Program-made: the position numbers and the translations under genes | Shown here: piece after piece, positions 1-9,224 of the stretch | Layout: every line of letters starts with the position of its first letter | Position numbering within the stretch: position 1 is the stretch's first letter | DNA from: Streptomyces avidinii | Lineage (GTDB): Bacteria; Actinomycetota; Actinomycetes; Streptomycetales; Streptomycetaceae | NCBI RefSeq assembly: GCF_014650695.1 | Contig: NZ_BMVL01000008.1 | Coordinates: 268,363-332,362, forward strand | Reading direction: 5' to 3' | DNA: 64,000 nucleotides | Notes under the pieces: generated by a model | Database searches by the model: none | The model's input: only the letters and a program-made list of their open reading frames with translations | What the model was told of the DNA's origin: nothing

Positions 1-119
1 CCCGGACCCCGCGCCTCAAACGCCGGCGAGGCCGGATGTGGCCCCGGCCGGTGGCCGCCCGGCCGGGGCCGGTGCGGGACGGCGGTCCGGGAAGACGCCG
101 TCCCCGTTTCCCCGCCGGG

Positions 120-1241
120 TCAGACGGCCTGGCGGAAGCGGGTCGTGCGGTGGACCGGGTCCGTGTCGATGTGGGGGATCACGTGCTCGCCGATCAGCTT
201 GATCGTCGTCATCGTGTCCTCGGGTGAGACACCGGTCGGCAGACCGAAGGACAGCTGGTCGGCCCCCGCCTGCTCCCAGCGCTTGCACTGGGCGCGCACC
301 TCCGACGGGTCGCCGCAGATCAGCAGTTCCTCCGCGATCAACAGCTCGATGATCTCCGCGTTGTACTCCGGCAGGGTCTCGGGCCACTGCGGGATCGCCT
401 CGGGCCGCGGGAAGGTGTCGTGGTAGCGGAAGACCAGCGACTGGAAGCGGTTCATGTTGGCGTTGACGGCGATCTCGACGGCCTTGTCGTGGGTCTCGGC
501 GCAGATCGCGGTCGAGGTGACCATGACGTTGTCGTTGACGAAGGCGCCGATGGCCTTCGCCTCGCGGATGGCCGTCTTGTACTGGTCGAGGACCCACTCC
601 ATGTCGGAGACCTTCTGCACGCTGAAGCCCAGCACGCCGAGGCCCTTCTTCGCCGCCATGGCGTACGAGGACGGGGATCCGGCCGCGTACCACATGGCCG
701 GGTGGGCCTTGCCGTACGGCTTGGGGAAGATCTTCCGCGGCGGCAGGGACCAGTGCTTGCCCTGGAACCCCTCGTATTCCTCCTGGAGGAACATCTTGGG
801 GAACTCCGCGATGGTCTCCTCCCAGATCTCCTTGGTGCCGTTCATGTCCTCGATGCCGGGCAGGAAGCCGAGGATCTCGTGGCTGCCCGCGCCTCGGCCG
901 GTGCCGAACTCGAAGCGGCCCTTGGAGAGGTGGTCGAGCATGGCGACCTTCTCGGCCACCTTGACCGGGTGGTTCACCGGGGCGAGCGGGTTGAAGATCC
1001 CGGAGCCGAGGTGGATGCGCTCGGTGGCGTGGGCGAGGTACCCGAGGAACACCTCGTTCGCCGACAGGTGTGAGTACTCCTCCAGGAAGTGGTGCTCGGA
1101 GGCCCAGGCGTACTTGAAGCCGGACCTGTCCGCCTGTATGACGTACTCGGTCTCCTCGATCAGCGCCTTGTGCTCTGCCTCGGGGTCGACCTTGGATCGC
1201 GCCTCAGGCACGTATCCCTGCACAAAGAGCCCGAATTCCAA
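120..1241 (-). CDS. LLM class flavin-dependent oxidoreductase (luciferase-like)
   Basis: A 373-residue bacterial-luciferase-like TIM-barrel protein. It begins MEFGLFVQGYVPEA and has the family's ASEHHF segment near residue 47 and a GTGRGAGSHEI loop after the FEF strand. Members oxidise substrates with reduced flavin or F420; the substrate here is unknown. The start is TTG at 1239-1241, with AAAGGACGG about 12 nt upstream; no in-frame ATG or GTG precedes the conserved first strand. It lies 95 bp downstream of the SDR gene on the same strand, and that gap carries two copies of the shared CTGACG palindrome, so it may be both read through from upstream and separately controlled. Family call is secure, function is not. 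Confidence 0.9.
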   Translation of the reverse strand: MEFGLFVQGYVPEARSKVDPEAEHKALIEETEYVIQADRSGFKYAWASEHHFLEEYSHLSANEVFLGYLAHATERIHLGSGIFNPLAPVNHPVKVAEKVAMLDHLSKGRFEFGTGRGAGSHEILGFLPGIEDMNGTKEIWEETIAEFPKMFLQEEYEGFQGKHWSLPPRKIFPKPYGKAHPAMWYAAGSPSSYAMAAKKGLGVLGFSVQKVSDMEWVLDQYKTAIREAKAIGAFVNDNVMVTSTAICAETHDKAVEIAVNANMNRFQSLVFRYHDTFPRPEAIPQWPETLPEYNAEIIELLIAEELLICGDPSEVRAQCKRWEQAGADQLSFGLPTGVSPEDTMTTIKLIGEHVIPHIDTDPVHRTTRFRQAV

Positions 1242-1263
1242 GGGGGTTCACCGTCCTTTGGTT

Positions 1264-1280
1264 TCTGACGTTCCGTCAGA
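1264..1280. promoter_or_regulatory. TetR-type operator, copy 1 (perfect)
   Basis: TCTGACG TTC CGTCAGA is a perfect 7-bp inverted repeat with a 3-bp spacer, 23 bp upstream of the luciferase-like gene start. It is one of 14 copies of this palindrome in the window. Confidence 0.8.
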
Positions 1281-1324
1281 TCTGATGTCTCGACTGTTCC
1301 ATCGCCAGGGTGCGAGCGTCAATA

Positions 1325-1341
1325 CCTGACGCTCCATCAGA
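1325..1341. promoter_or_regulatory. TetR-type operator, copy 2 (one mismatch)
   Basis: CCTGACG CTC CATCAGA matches the CTGACG/CGTCAG core except for one base in the right arm. It overlaps the stop codon of the SDR gene and is centred 61 bp from copy 1, so two dimers could sit between the two genes. Confidence 0.65.
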
Positions 1342-2122
1342 GAATGCTGACGCCTGCCATCCAGCCCCCGTCGATCACGAACGGCTGGCCGGTGATGTAC
1401 GAGGAGTCCTCGCCCGTCAGGAAGAGCGCCAGCTTCGCGATCTCCTCCGGCTGCCCCACGCGCCCCATCGGGACCACCCGCTTGTAGAGCTCCGCCATCG
1501 CGTCCCGCGCCTCGTCGGTCAGGTTCGCCGGGTCCAGCAGGCCCGGGTTGGCCATCGGGGTGTCCACGGCGCCCGGGCACATCGCGTTGACCCGGATGCC
1601 CTTGCCTGCGAGCTCCAGCGCGGCCACCCGGGTCAGGCCGAGGATCGCCGCCTTGGTGGCGGCGTAGGTGCCGACGTACGCCATGCCCGTGAGGCCCGTG
1701 TACGAGGAGGTGTTGACGATCGTGCCGCCGCCGGCCGCCTCGATCTCGGGGGCCACCGTTTTGATGCCGAGGAAGGCGCCCACCTGATTGACCTGGACCA
1801 CCTGCTGGAACTCCTCCAACGGGGTCGCGGTCAGCTCGTTGAAGCGCAGGATGCCCGCATTGTTGACCAGGCCGTCGATCGGGCCGAAGGTCGCCTTCGC
1901 CACGGCGATCGCGGCCGCCCAGTCCTCCTCCCGGCTCACGTCCATCCGTACGTACCGCGCCCGGTCCTCGCCGATGTCCTTGGCCACCGCCGCGCCCTGC
2001 TCGTCCAGCACGTCTCCGAGGAGCACCGAGGCGCCCTCGGCGGCGAAGAGCCGGGCCTCCTGCTCGCCCTGACCGCGTGCCGCGCCCGTGATGATGACGA
2101 CGCGCCCGTCCAGCTTGCCCAT
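1337..2122 (-). CDS. Classical short-chain dehydrogenase/reductase
   Basis: A 261-residue classical SDR. The Rossmann glycine motif TGAARGQG is at residues 12-19, NNAG at 87-90, catalytic serines near 139-140 and YAATK at 153-157. DGGW near the C-terminus also fits the 3-alpha/20-beta-hydroxysteroid dehydrogenase-like group, which oxidises or reduces ring or side-chain hydroxyls with NAD(P). Steroid specificity is only suggested by resemblance. It starts 13 bp after the stop of the upstream LLM gene and is clearly in the same operon; the luciferase-like gene follows. Confidence 0.93.
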   Translation of the reverse strand: MGKLDGRVVIITGAARGQGEQEARLFAAEGASVLLGDVLDEQGAAVAKDIGEDRARYVRMDVSREEDWAAAIAVAKATFGPIDGLVNNAGILRFNELTATPLEEFQQVVQVNQVGAFLGIKTVAPEIEAAGGGTIVNTSSYTGLTGMAYVGTYAATKAAILGLTRVAALELAGKGIRVNAMCPGAVDTPMANPGLLDPANLTDEARDAMAELYKRVVPMGRVGQPEEIAKLALFLTGEDSSYITGQPFVIDGGWMAGVSIL

Positions 2123-2135
2123 GGTCCGTCAGCCC

Positions 2136-3083
2136 CTAGTCGTTGAGGAGGGGGGCCACCTCGGCCCCGAAAGCGATGATCTGGTCGACGAGTTCGGCGC
2201 GGTCGCGGCTGCGGAAGCGGACCTGGATCTGGTCCACGCCGAGCGCCCGGTACTCCCGCAGGGACTCCGCGAGCGCCTCCGCCTTGCCGGTGAGGGTGCG
2301 GCGGCCGGTGTCCCAGCCGGGCTCGCCGACGTACAGCGCCTCGGTGATCGCGCCGAACTCGATGGGGTCGGTCACCCCCGCCGCCTCACGGAGCTCCCTG
2401 ATCCGGGCGATCTGCTGCGGGAGCCGGTCGCGCGGGTCGCCCTGCGGGAGCCAGCCGTCCCCGCGGACCGCCGCGCGGCGCACGGCGGCGGGCGAGGAGC
2501 CGCCGACCCAGACGGGGATCCGCTCCTGCGCGGGCCGGGGCAGCTGGCCGAGGTCCTTGAAGGAGAACAGCTCGCCCTCGAACTCGGGATACTCCTCGGG
2601 GCCCAGCGCCCGGCGCAGCGCGTCCAGGGTCTCGTCGAGAACGGCCCCGCGGCGCGCGAAGTCCACGCCGAGGATCTCGAACTCCTCCTGCACGTGCCCG
2701 GCGCCCACCCCGAGGACCAGCCGGCCGCCGGAGAGGTGGTCGAGGGTGGCGTACTGCTTGGCGCTGATCAGCGGGTGGCGCAGGCCCAGGATCGCGACGT
2801 GACTCAGCAGGCGCACGTGCTCGGTGATGCCGGCCAGGAAGGACAGGGTCGCCACCGGGTCGTACCAGACGGTGCTCATGGGTCCGGCGAGCCGTCGCGG
2901 GATGGCCACGTGGTCACAGGTGGCCAGGTACCCGAAGCCGGCCCGGTCTGCGGCCCGCGCGATCTCGGCGAGATCGACGGCGGTGGCCGAGGCCTCCCAG
3001 GGTTCGGCGTAGAGGGTGCTCTGCGACTGGACCGGGAGCTGCATCCCGTGGACCAGCCGACCTTCCGGAAATACGCGCGCCAT
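2136..3083 (-). CDS. LLM class F420-dependent oxidoreductase
   Basis: A 315-residue luciferase-fold protein. The cofactor-binding segments YLATCDHVAIP (about residues 53-63) and LGVGAGHVQEEFE (about 123-135) and the IPVWVGGSSPAA strand-loop are typical of actinobacterial F420-dependent LLM enzymes. It is the first gene of a three-gene operon (LLM, SDR, LLM) and is preceded by operator copy 3 about 60 bp upstream. It is only distantly similar to the other LLM protein at the far end of the operon, so they probably act on different intermediates. F420 rather than FMN use is inferred from family type. Confidence 0.9.
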   Translation of the reverse strand: MARVFPEGRLVHGMQLPVQSQSTLYAEPWEASATAVDLAEIARAADRAGFGYLATCDHVAIPRRLAGPMSTVWYDPVATLSFLAGITEHVRLLSHVAILGLRHPLISAKQYATLDHLSGGRLVLGVGAGHVQEEFEILGVDFARRGAVLDETLDALRRALGPEEYPEFEGELFSFKDLGQLPRPAQERIPVWVGGSSPAAVRRAAVRGDGWLPQGDPRDRLPQQIARIRELREAAGVTDPIEFGAITEALYVGEPGWDTGRRTLTGKAEALAESLREYRALGVDQIQVRFRSRDRAELVDQIIAFGAEVAPLLND

Positions 3084-3143
3084 GGCGGGCCCGCCTCGCC
3101 TTCGTCTGCCGATTCGTCATATCGGTGCCGGGCCATCGTCGTA

Positions 3144-3160
3144 GCTGACGGATCGTCAGA
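3144..3160. promoter_or_regulatory. TetR-type operator, copy 3
   Basis: GCTGACG GAT CGTCAGA, perfect in the 6-bp CTGACG/CGTCAG core. It lies 60 bp upstream of the LLM-SDR-LLM operon. The divergent terpene cyclase gene starts 107 bp away and has its own -10 box, so control of that gene is uncertain. Confidence 0.75.
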
Positions 3161-3254
3161 CAAGGGGTGCGACACACCCCGCGCGGAACGGGCCCGATCG
3201 GCAGGACGGGCCCCGGCACCGGTTCCGCCCGTTCCCCTCGCGCGATCCGCTCGC

Positions 3255-3260
3255 TAGGGT
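3255..3260 (+). promoter_or_regulatory. -10 box of a leaderless promoter
   Basis: TAGGGT ends 6 nt before the GTG start of the membrane terpene cyclase gene, and no ribosome-binding site is present, so the mRNA probably begins at the start codon. Confidence 0.6.
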
Positions 3261-3266
3261 GCGCGC

Positions 3267-3905
3267 GTGGATCTGATGCTCACGCTGGTCAGCGGGATCG
3301 CCTGGACGGTCGTGTACGTGGAGGCGATCCGCGTCGGGCTGCGGGACCGGACGTACGCGATGCCCGTCGCCGCCCTCGCGCTCAACTTCGCCTGGGAGAG
3401 CACCTACGCGGTCCGCGAGCTCTCGGTCGGCGTCTCCGCGCAGGGCGTGGTCAACGTGGTGTGGGCGGTGGCCGACCTCGCGATCGTCTACACCTACCTG
3501 CGCTTCGGGCGGGCCGAGCTGCCGGAGTTCGTCACCCGGCCGCTCTTCGCCACCTGGTCCGTTCTGATCTTCGGTACGGGCTTCGCCGTGCAGTGGCTGT
3601 TCCTGGCGCACTTCGGCATGCACGACGCGACCCGGTACTCGGCCTTCCTGCAGAACCTCCTGATGTCCGGGCTGTTCATCGGCCTGTACACCGCCCGGCA
3701 GGGCCCGCACGGACAGTCCCTGACCATCGCCGTCGCCAAGTGGCTCGGAACGCTCGCCCCCACCCTGCTCTTCGGGGTGGTCGAGGACGCGCCGTTCATC
3801 CTCGGGCTCGGGATCCTGTGCAGCGTCTTCGACCTCGCCTACATCGGACTGCTGCTCCGGCCCCGGTTCGCCCGCGTCAGAAGCCTGCCGGCCCCATCAC
3901 GATGA
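3267..3905 (+). CDS. Membrane-embedded terpene cyclase-like protein (Pyr4/PaxB type)
   Basis: A 212-residue protein with about seven hydrophobic helices and almost no soluble part. The segment LALNFAWESTYAVRE (about residues 37-51) holds the Glu that in fungal Pyr4/PaxB-type cyclases protonates the substrate, and an acidic VEDAPF segment lies near residue 172. Actinobacterial relatives cyclise prenylated indoles or other isoprenoids at the membrane. The GTG start follows a -10 box by 6 nt. The 3' end overlaps the convergent L,D-transpeptidase gene by 29 bp. No prenyltransferase or tailoring gene is beside it, so it looks like an orphan. Fold assignment is from memory of the family and is moderately confident. 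Confidence 0.65.
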   Translation: MDLMLTLVSGIAWTVVYVEAIRVGLRDRTYAMPVAALALNFAWESTYAVRELSVGVSAQGVVNVVWAVADLAIVYTYLRFGRAELPEFVTRPLFATWSVLIFGTGFAVQWLFLAHFGMHDATRYSAFLQNLLMSGLFIGLYTARQGPHGQSLTIAVAKWLGTLAPTLLFGVVEDAPFILGLGILCSVFDLAYIGLLLRPRFARVRSLPAPSR

Positions 3906-4710
3906 CCGGCTTCGCCGCCGGGTCGAGGGTCTCCAGGACCTTCTTCATGGCGTCCTTCGGGATGCCGACGCAGCCCTGCGAGGGGCCGTCGTGGTCCACG
4001 TGGAGCCAGATGTTGCCGCCCTTGTCCTCGCCGTCCGGCATGACCGGGTCCAGCGGGGACCTGCCGGGCCTGCGGTTGAAGTCGATGGCGACGACGTAGT
4101 CGAAGGAGCCCGCCAGGGACTCCCCGTTCACACCGAGACCCGTGGCGACGAAGCCGTTGTCCCGGTCGTACGGGAACCGGGTGCCCGGGGGCTTCGGCAG
4201 CAGTCCGCCCGCATCGGTGAGCGCGAACACGCCCTGCGGCGAGGTCAGGTCACCGTACTCGCGTTCGACGGACCAGCCGTTGGCACCGTTGCGGGCGGGC
4301 CAGCTCTCGGTCCGCACCCAGTCGGCGCCGGCCGCGGGGCGCGTGTAGAAGGCGGCGGTGGACTCCGAGGAGTCCACCGCCCTCCCGGTGACCAGGATGA
4401 GCTGGCGGGACTCCGCCGGGATCCGGGCCCGGGTGTGCTCGCTGACGCCGGTCAGGCCCTGCTCGGCGGCGGCCCGCCGGGCGGCCTCCCGCTGGGCGTC
4501 GCGCGCGGCCCGGTCCGCGGCCTGCGGGCGGGCGTCCGCGCGGGCCTGCGGCCGCGCGGCGGCGGCCTTGTCCTGGTCCTGGGCCAGGTACGCCCAGCCG
4601 GCCGTGAAGGTCGCCAGGCCCAGGGCGGCGGCGAGGGCCACCCGGCGGGTCCTGCGGATCGGACGGGGCTTGCCGGACGGACGGGAGCGGGCTCGGGCGT
4701 GCTTGCTCAT
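3877..4710 (-). CDS. Secreted or membrane-anchored L,D-transpeptidase (YkuD domain)
   Basis: A 277-residue protein with a basic cytoplasmic N-terminus, one membrane segment (about residues 24-45), an Ala/Arg-rich charged linker to about 90 and a C-terminal YkuD catalytic domain. The signature HVDHDGPSQGCVGIP is complete, with catalytic Cys near residue 247 and the upstream His. Such enzymes form 3-3 cross-links in peptidoglycan outside the membrane. The FPYDRDNGFVATG and YVVAIDFNRRPG strands also fit the family. It is convergent with, and overlaps, the terpene cyclase gene. Confidence 0.85.
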   Translation of the reverse strand: MSKHARARSRPSGKPRPIRRTRRVALAAALGLATFTAGWAYLAQDQDKAAAARPQARADARPQAADRAARDAQREAARRAAAEQGLTGVSEHTRARIPAESRQLILVTGRAVDSSESTAAFYTRPAAGADWVRTESWPARNGANGWSVEREYGDLTSPQGVFALTDAGGLLPKPPGTRFPYDRDNGFVATGLGVNGESLAGSFDYVVAIDFNRRPGRSPLDPVMPDGEDKGGNIWLHVDHDGPSQGCVGIPKDAMKKVLETLDPAAKPVIVMGPAGF

Positions 4711-4751
4711 TCCTCCGACCGTACATCAGCAGGCCCTCGCAGCCCGGGTGG

Positions 4752-6100
4752 CTACGACGTGCGCGCCTCGTCGGAACTCGGGAAGCGCACACGGACGGTG
4801 AGACCGCCCCCGGGAGCCGGATTGGCCTCGGCGCTCAGCTCCGCCCCGTGCGCCCGTGCGATCGAGGCCACGATCGACAGCCCCAGTCCGGCGCCCTCAC
4901 CTGCGGTGTGCTGCCGTTCGGCGCGCCTGCGGAACGGCTCCAGGAGCCCCGGCACGTCCGCCGGGTCGATCACCGGGCCGGTGTTCGACACCGTCAGTTC
5001 CCCTTGGGTGGAGGTGGACACGGCGATCCTGCCGCCGTCGCGGTTGTGACGGACGGCATTGATCAGCAGGTTCCTCAGCAGGTGCCCGAGCAGGGTCCGG
5101 TCGCCCGGCACGGCCAGCGGCGCGAGGGTCCGTACGACGGTCAGGCCCTGCTGCGGGCAGGCCGCCAGCTCGGCCGCCGCGAGCGCCGCCAGGTCCACCG
5201 GAGCGGTGGACTCCAGCCCCTGCTCCGAAACGGCGAGCAGCAGCAGGGACTCGATGAGGTGCTCGCTGGAGTCCGCGACCCCGATCAGCCTGTCCCGGAT
5301 CCGCGCGACCTTCTCCGGCGACGGGTCCCCCGCCAGGCCGATCTCGGCGGCCGCCCGCTGCACGGCCAGCGGGGTGCGCAGCTCGTGCGCCGCGTTCGCC
5401 GCGAACCGCCGCTGCGCCGAGACGAGCTGCTCCATCCGGCCCAGCATCGCGTCGAAGGTGTCGGCCAGCTGCTTGAGCTCGCCGGGCGGGGCGTCGAGGG
5501 AGATCCGCTCGTCCAGGTTCTCCCCGGACAGGCGGCGCGCGGTCTCCGTGATCACGCCGACCGGGCGCAGCACCCGGCCGGCCATCCACCAGGCGAGCCA
5601 GATCGACAGCACGGCGAACACGGCCAGGGCGAGGAGGGAGTACATCAGCAGCCGGTGCCGGGTGGCGTCGGTGACGGCGTCCGAGAGGTTCTGGGTGTAG
5701 GCGTAGCTCTTGAGCTGCTCGGGCGTGGGCGTCTGGCCCGGGGGCAGCTTCCGCGCCGGTTCGCAGGGACAGTCCGGGGCGAAGGTCCGGCCGGGGACCG
5801 GCCCGGGCGACTGGAGGACGTAGCCCGGGCTGACGGTGCGGACGGCCCCGTTGACGCTCGCGTAGAGGCCCTGGCCGACCAGGAGGTAGACCAGCGCGAC
5901 CAGGCCGCCGCCCGCGAGGAGCAGCAGCGAGCCGTACAGGGCGGTGAGGCGGCCGCGCTCGGTCCGCAACAGCCCCGTCGACGGGCCGGACCGTGTGGGA
6001 CGGAGCCGCGTCCCCCGGCGCAGCCGCATCCGACGGAGCCTGATCCGGCGGAGCCGCACCCTGCTCGGCCGCACCCTGCCCAGCCGCATCCGGCGCCCGC

Positions 6101-6104
<4 letters not shown>
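4752..6104 (-). CDS. Sensor histidine kinase of a two-component system
   Basis: The 450-residue kinase starts at GTG, overlapping the response-regulator stop by 4 bp (GTGA). It has an Arg-rich N-terminal tail of short repeats, a first membrane helix, an extracellular loop of about 70 residues containing DCPCEP, a second helix, HAMP, then the phospho-acceptor box AAHELRTPLAVQR, N box LLRNLLINAVRHN and G box GEGAGLGLSIV. Signals are likely perceived outside the membrane. It is divergent from a lipoprotein/MacB-type exporter operon that it probably controls. The Arg-rich repeats before the first helix are unusual; translation could instead begin at a downstream ATG. Confidence 0.9.
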
Positions 6105-6763
<659 letters not shown>

Positions 6764-6853
6764 GGCGTCCTCTTTACCCGAGATCGGCATTTCGCCGTTG
6801 TAAGCAGGGTGCGAGAGGGAAGCGAAAGGCCCTTTCACCGCAGGCTCGAGGCC

Positions 6854-7354
6854 ATGAAGCGATCCCTGATCATGACCACGGCCGCGGTCGTCACCGGGCT
6901 GACCCTGTTCGCCACCGCCTGCGCGAACGACGCGTCCGCGGGGAAGAAGGACTCCTCCGGCGGTTCGAGCGGCACCGGCAGCGGCAGCAGCGGCGGTGAC
7001 GGCTCGGTGGCCGACAACGCCGTGAAGATGCGCCAGTGCCTGCGCGAGCACGGCATAGACGTGCCCGACCCCGAGCCCGGCCAGGACCCGCGCGGGATGA
7101 CGCTGGGCGGGGACGCCGACCCGCAGAAGATGCAGGAGGCCATGAAGGCCTGCGGGATGAGCACCGGCGCCGGCAAGGAGCCCACGCAGGAGGAGAAGGA
7201 CAAGGAGCTGGAGTGGATCCGGTGCATGCGCGAGAACGGGGTCGCCCTCAAGGACCCTGAGTACAACGGCGGCATGAAGAGCGCCACCGAGATCCCCAAG
7301 GGCCAGGAGAAGGCCTTCGAGGAGGCCCAGAAGAAGTGCGAAACCGCCCGATGA
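6854..7354 (+). CDS. Lipoprotein with duplicated Cys modules
   Basis: A 166-residue lipoprotein with a lipobox ending FATAC near residue 22 and a Ser/Gly-rich tether. The mature part is two similar modules. The first runs MRQCLREHGIDVPDP to MKACG. The second runs WIRCMRENGVALKDP to KKCET. Each therefore has a Cys before R-E-(H/N)-G and a second Cys about 40-50 residues later. Such lipoproteins often precede MacB-type exporters in streptomycetes. It overlaps the adaptor gene by 4 bp and opens a four-gene operon divergent from the two-component system. Function is unknown; metal or thiol sensing is a guess. Confidence 0.82.
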   Translation: MKRSLIMTTAAVVTGLTLFATACANDASAGKKDSSGGSSGTGSGSSGGDGSVADNAVKMRQCLREHGIDVPDPEPGQDPRGMTLGGDADPQKMQEAMKACGMSTGAGKEPTQEEKDKELEWIRCMRENGVALKDPEYNGGMKSATEIPKGQEKAFEEAQKKCETAR

Positions 7355-8454
7355 GGAAGCGGTCCAAGTGGCTGCTGGGCTCGCTGGCCGCCGTACTGGC
7401 CGTCTCGGGCGGCGGCTGGGCCGTCATCGATCGGCAGCAGGGCGACACGGACGGGCAGGAGCGGCGCGCGGCCGGCGGGCTGCCGCCGGCCACGGCACCG
7501 GTCGAGCGCGGCGACCTCGGCTCCGGCCTCCAGGTGGAGGGCACCCTCGGCTACGCGCAGGAGCGCAAGCTGAACGCGGGCGGGCCCGGGGTGCTGACGT
7601 GGGTCGCGGGCGAGGGCTCGGCGGTGGAGCGGGACGGAAAGCTCTACGAGGTCAACGGCAGGCCGGTACGGCTCATGTACGGGTCCACGCCGATGTACCG
7701 GCCGCTGAAGGCCGGCGACAAGGGCGAGGACGTCAAACAGCTCAAGCGGAACCTGCAGGCCCTCGGCCACGGCACCGGGCTCGACCCGGAGGACGGGGTC
7801 TTCACCGCGGGCACGGCCACGGCGGTCAAGCGGTGGCAGAAGGCGCACAGGGCGGCGGAGACGGGCGAGGTCGGCAAGGAGGACATCGCCTTCGCCTCGG
7901 GACCGCAGCGGGTCCGCGGGAACGACGCGGCGGTCGGTGACGAGGTGGGACCGGGCAAACCGGTGCTGACGGTGACGGGCACCGAGCGGATCGTCCGCTT
8001 CCAACTGGAGCCGGCCAAGGCGGGCGCGGTGAAGTCCGGCGACCCGGTGACCATGCGGCTGCCGGGAGGCGGCGGCGCCACCGGGAAGATCGACTCGGTG
8101 GGCGGCGCGGCGCAGCCCGACGACAAGAACGGCGGCGGCGCGGGAGGCCCCGGTGGCGGAGACAAGAAGGCCGAGGTCGAGGTGATCGTGACCTTCGACA
8201 GGCCCGCCGAGGTGAACGCGCCGGACCAGTCCCCGGTGACCGTCGGCCTGACCGGCGAGACCCGCAAGGGCGTGCTCTCCGTACCGGTCAACGCACTGCT
8301 CGCGCTCGCGGGCGGCGGCTTCGGCGTCCAGGTCGTGCAGGACGGCCGGGCCCGCGAGGTCCCGGTCGAGCTGGGCATGTTCGGCAACGGCCGGGTCGAG
8401 GTGACCGGCGACGCCCTCAAGGAGGGCATGCAGGTGGGGATCCCCAAGCTGTGA
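7351..8454 (+). CDS. Periplasmic-adaptor-like subunit of ABC exporter with peptidoglycan-binding domain
   Basis: A 367-residue protein with an N-terminal membrane anchor (about residues 8-24), an adaptor/HlyD-like strand region, and an inserted peptidoglycan-binding domain around KGEDVKQLKRNLQALGHG to FTAGTATAVKRWQKAH. A Gly-rich flexible loop and C-terminal beta domain (VPVNALLALAGGGFGVQVV) follow. It resembles MacA-type adaptors used with MacB exporters in Gram-positives. The start ATG overlaps the lipoprotein stop (ATGA), and its own stop overlaps the ATPase start. Confidence 0.85.
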   Translation: MRKRSKWLLGSLAAVLAVSGGGWAVIDRQQGDTDGQERRAAGGLPPATAPVERGDLGSGLQVEGTLGYAQERKLNAGGPGVLTWVAGEGSAVERDGKLYEVNGRPVRLMYGSTPMYRPLKAGDKGEDVKQLKRNLQALGHGTGLDPEDGVFTAGTATAVKRWQKAHRAAETGEVGKEDIAFASGPQRVRGNDAAVGDEVGPGKPVLTVTGTERIVRFQLEPAKAGAVKSGDPVTMRLPGGGGATGKIDSVGGAAQPDDKNGGGAGGPGGGDKKAEVEVIVTFDRPAEVNAPDQSPVTVGLTGETRKGVLSVPVNALLALAGGGFGVQVVQDGRAREVPVELGMFGNGRVEVTGDALKEGMQVGIPKL

Positions 8455-9224
8455 CGGACATGACGAGAGCTCACCTGACGACGCATCCGACCACGCTTCC
8501 GGCGACGCACCCGGCCACCGGTCCGACGGCGCGTCCGGACACGGTCGTGGAGCTGACCGGGGTCACCAAGGAGTACCCGGGCGGGGTCGCGGCCCTGCGC
8601 GGGGTCGACCTGACCGTCACCGCCGGGGAACTCCTCGCCATCGTCGGCCCGTCGGGATCCGGCAAGTCCACCCTGCTGCACATCGTCGGCACCCTGGACC
8701 GCCCGACGGCGGGCGGCGTACGGATCGCCGGGTACGACATCGCGGCCCTCTCGGACCGTTCACTGTCGGCCCTGCGCTCCCGGCACGTCGGCTTCGTCTT
8801 CCAGTCCTTCCACCTCGTGCCCGGCATCAGCGCCCGCGCGAACGTCGCCGAGGGGCTGCTGTACAGCGGCCTCTCGCGGGCCGAGCGGCTGCGCCGGGCC
8901 GCGGAGGCGCTGGAGCGGGTGGGCCTCGGGGACCGGATGGACCACCGGCCGCACGAGCTGTCCGGCGGGCAGAAACAGCGCGTGGCGATCGCCCGCGCCG
9001 TCGCGGGCGCACCGGACCTGCTGCTGGCCGACGAGCCGACGGGAGCGCTGGACACGGCGTCCGGGGAATCGGTGATGGAGCTGCTGCGCGAGCTGAACCG
9101 GGACGGGGCCACCATCGCGGTGATCACCCACGACCAGGAGATCGCGGCGAGCCTGCCGCGGCAGGTGCGGATCCGCGACGGGGAGATCGTCGCGGACCGG
9201 AGCCCGGCGGGGGTGGCGTCATGA
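8451..9224 (+). CDS. MacB/LolD-type ABC transporter ATP-binding protein
   Basis: A 257-residue ATPase with Walker A GPSGSGKS at 66-73, a Q-loop in FVFQSFHLVPG, signature LSGGQKQRVAIARA, Walker B LLLADEPTGALD and switch His in ITHDQE. This subgroup drives lipoprotein, peptide or macrolide export with an FtsX-type permease. The start is GTG overlapping the adaptor stop (GTGA); ATG 9 nt downstream is an alternative. Residues 1-30 are a Thr/Pro/His-rich extension before the usual start of the domain. Confidence 0.93.
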   Translation: MTDMTRAHLTTHPTTLPATHPATGPTARPDTVVELTGVTKEYPGGVAALRGVDLTVTAGELLAIVGPSGSGKSTLLHIVGTLDRPTAGGVRIAGYDIAALSDRSLSALRSRHVGFVFQSFHLVPGISARANVAEGLLYSGLSRAERLRRAAEALERVGLGDRMDHRPHELSGGQKQRVAIARAVAGAPDLLLADEPTGALDTASGESVMELLRELNRDGATIAVITHDQEIAASLPRQVRIRDGEIVADRSPAGVAS

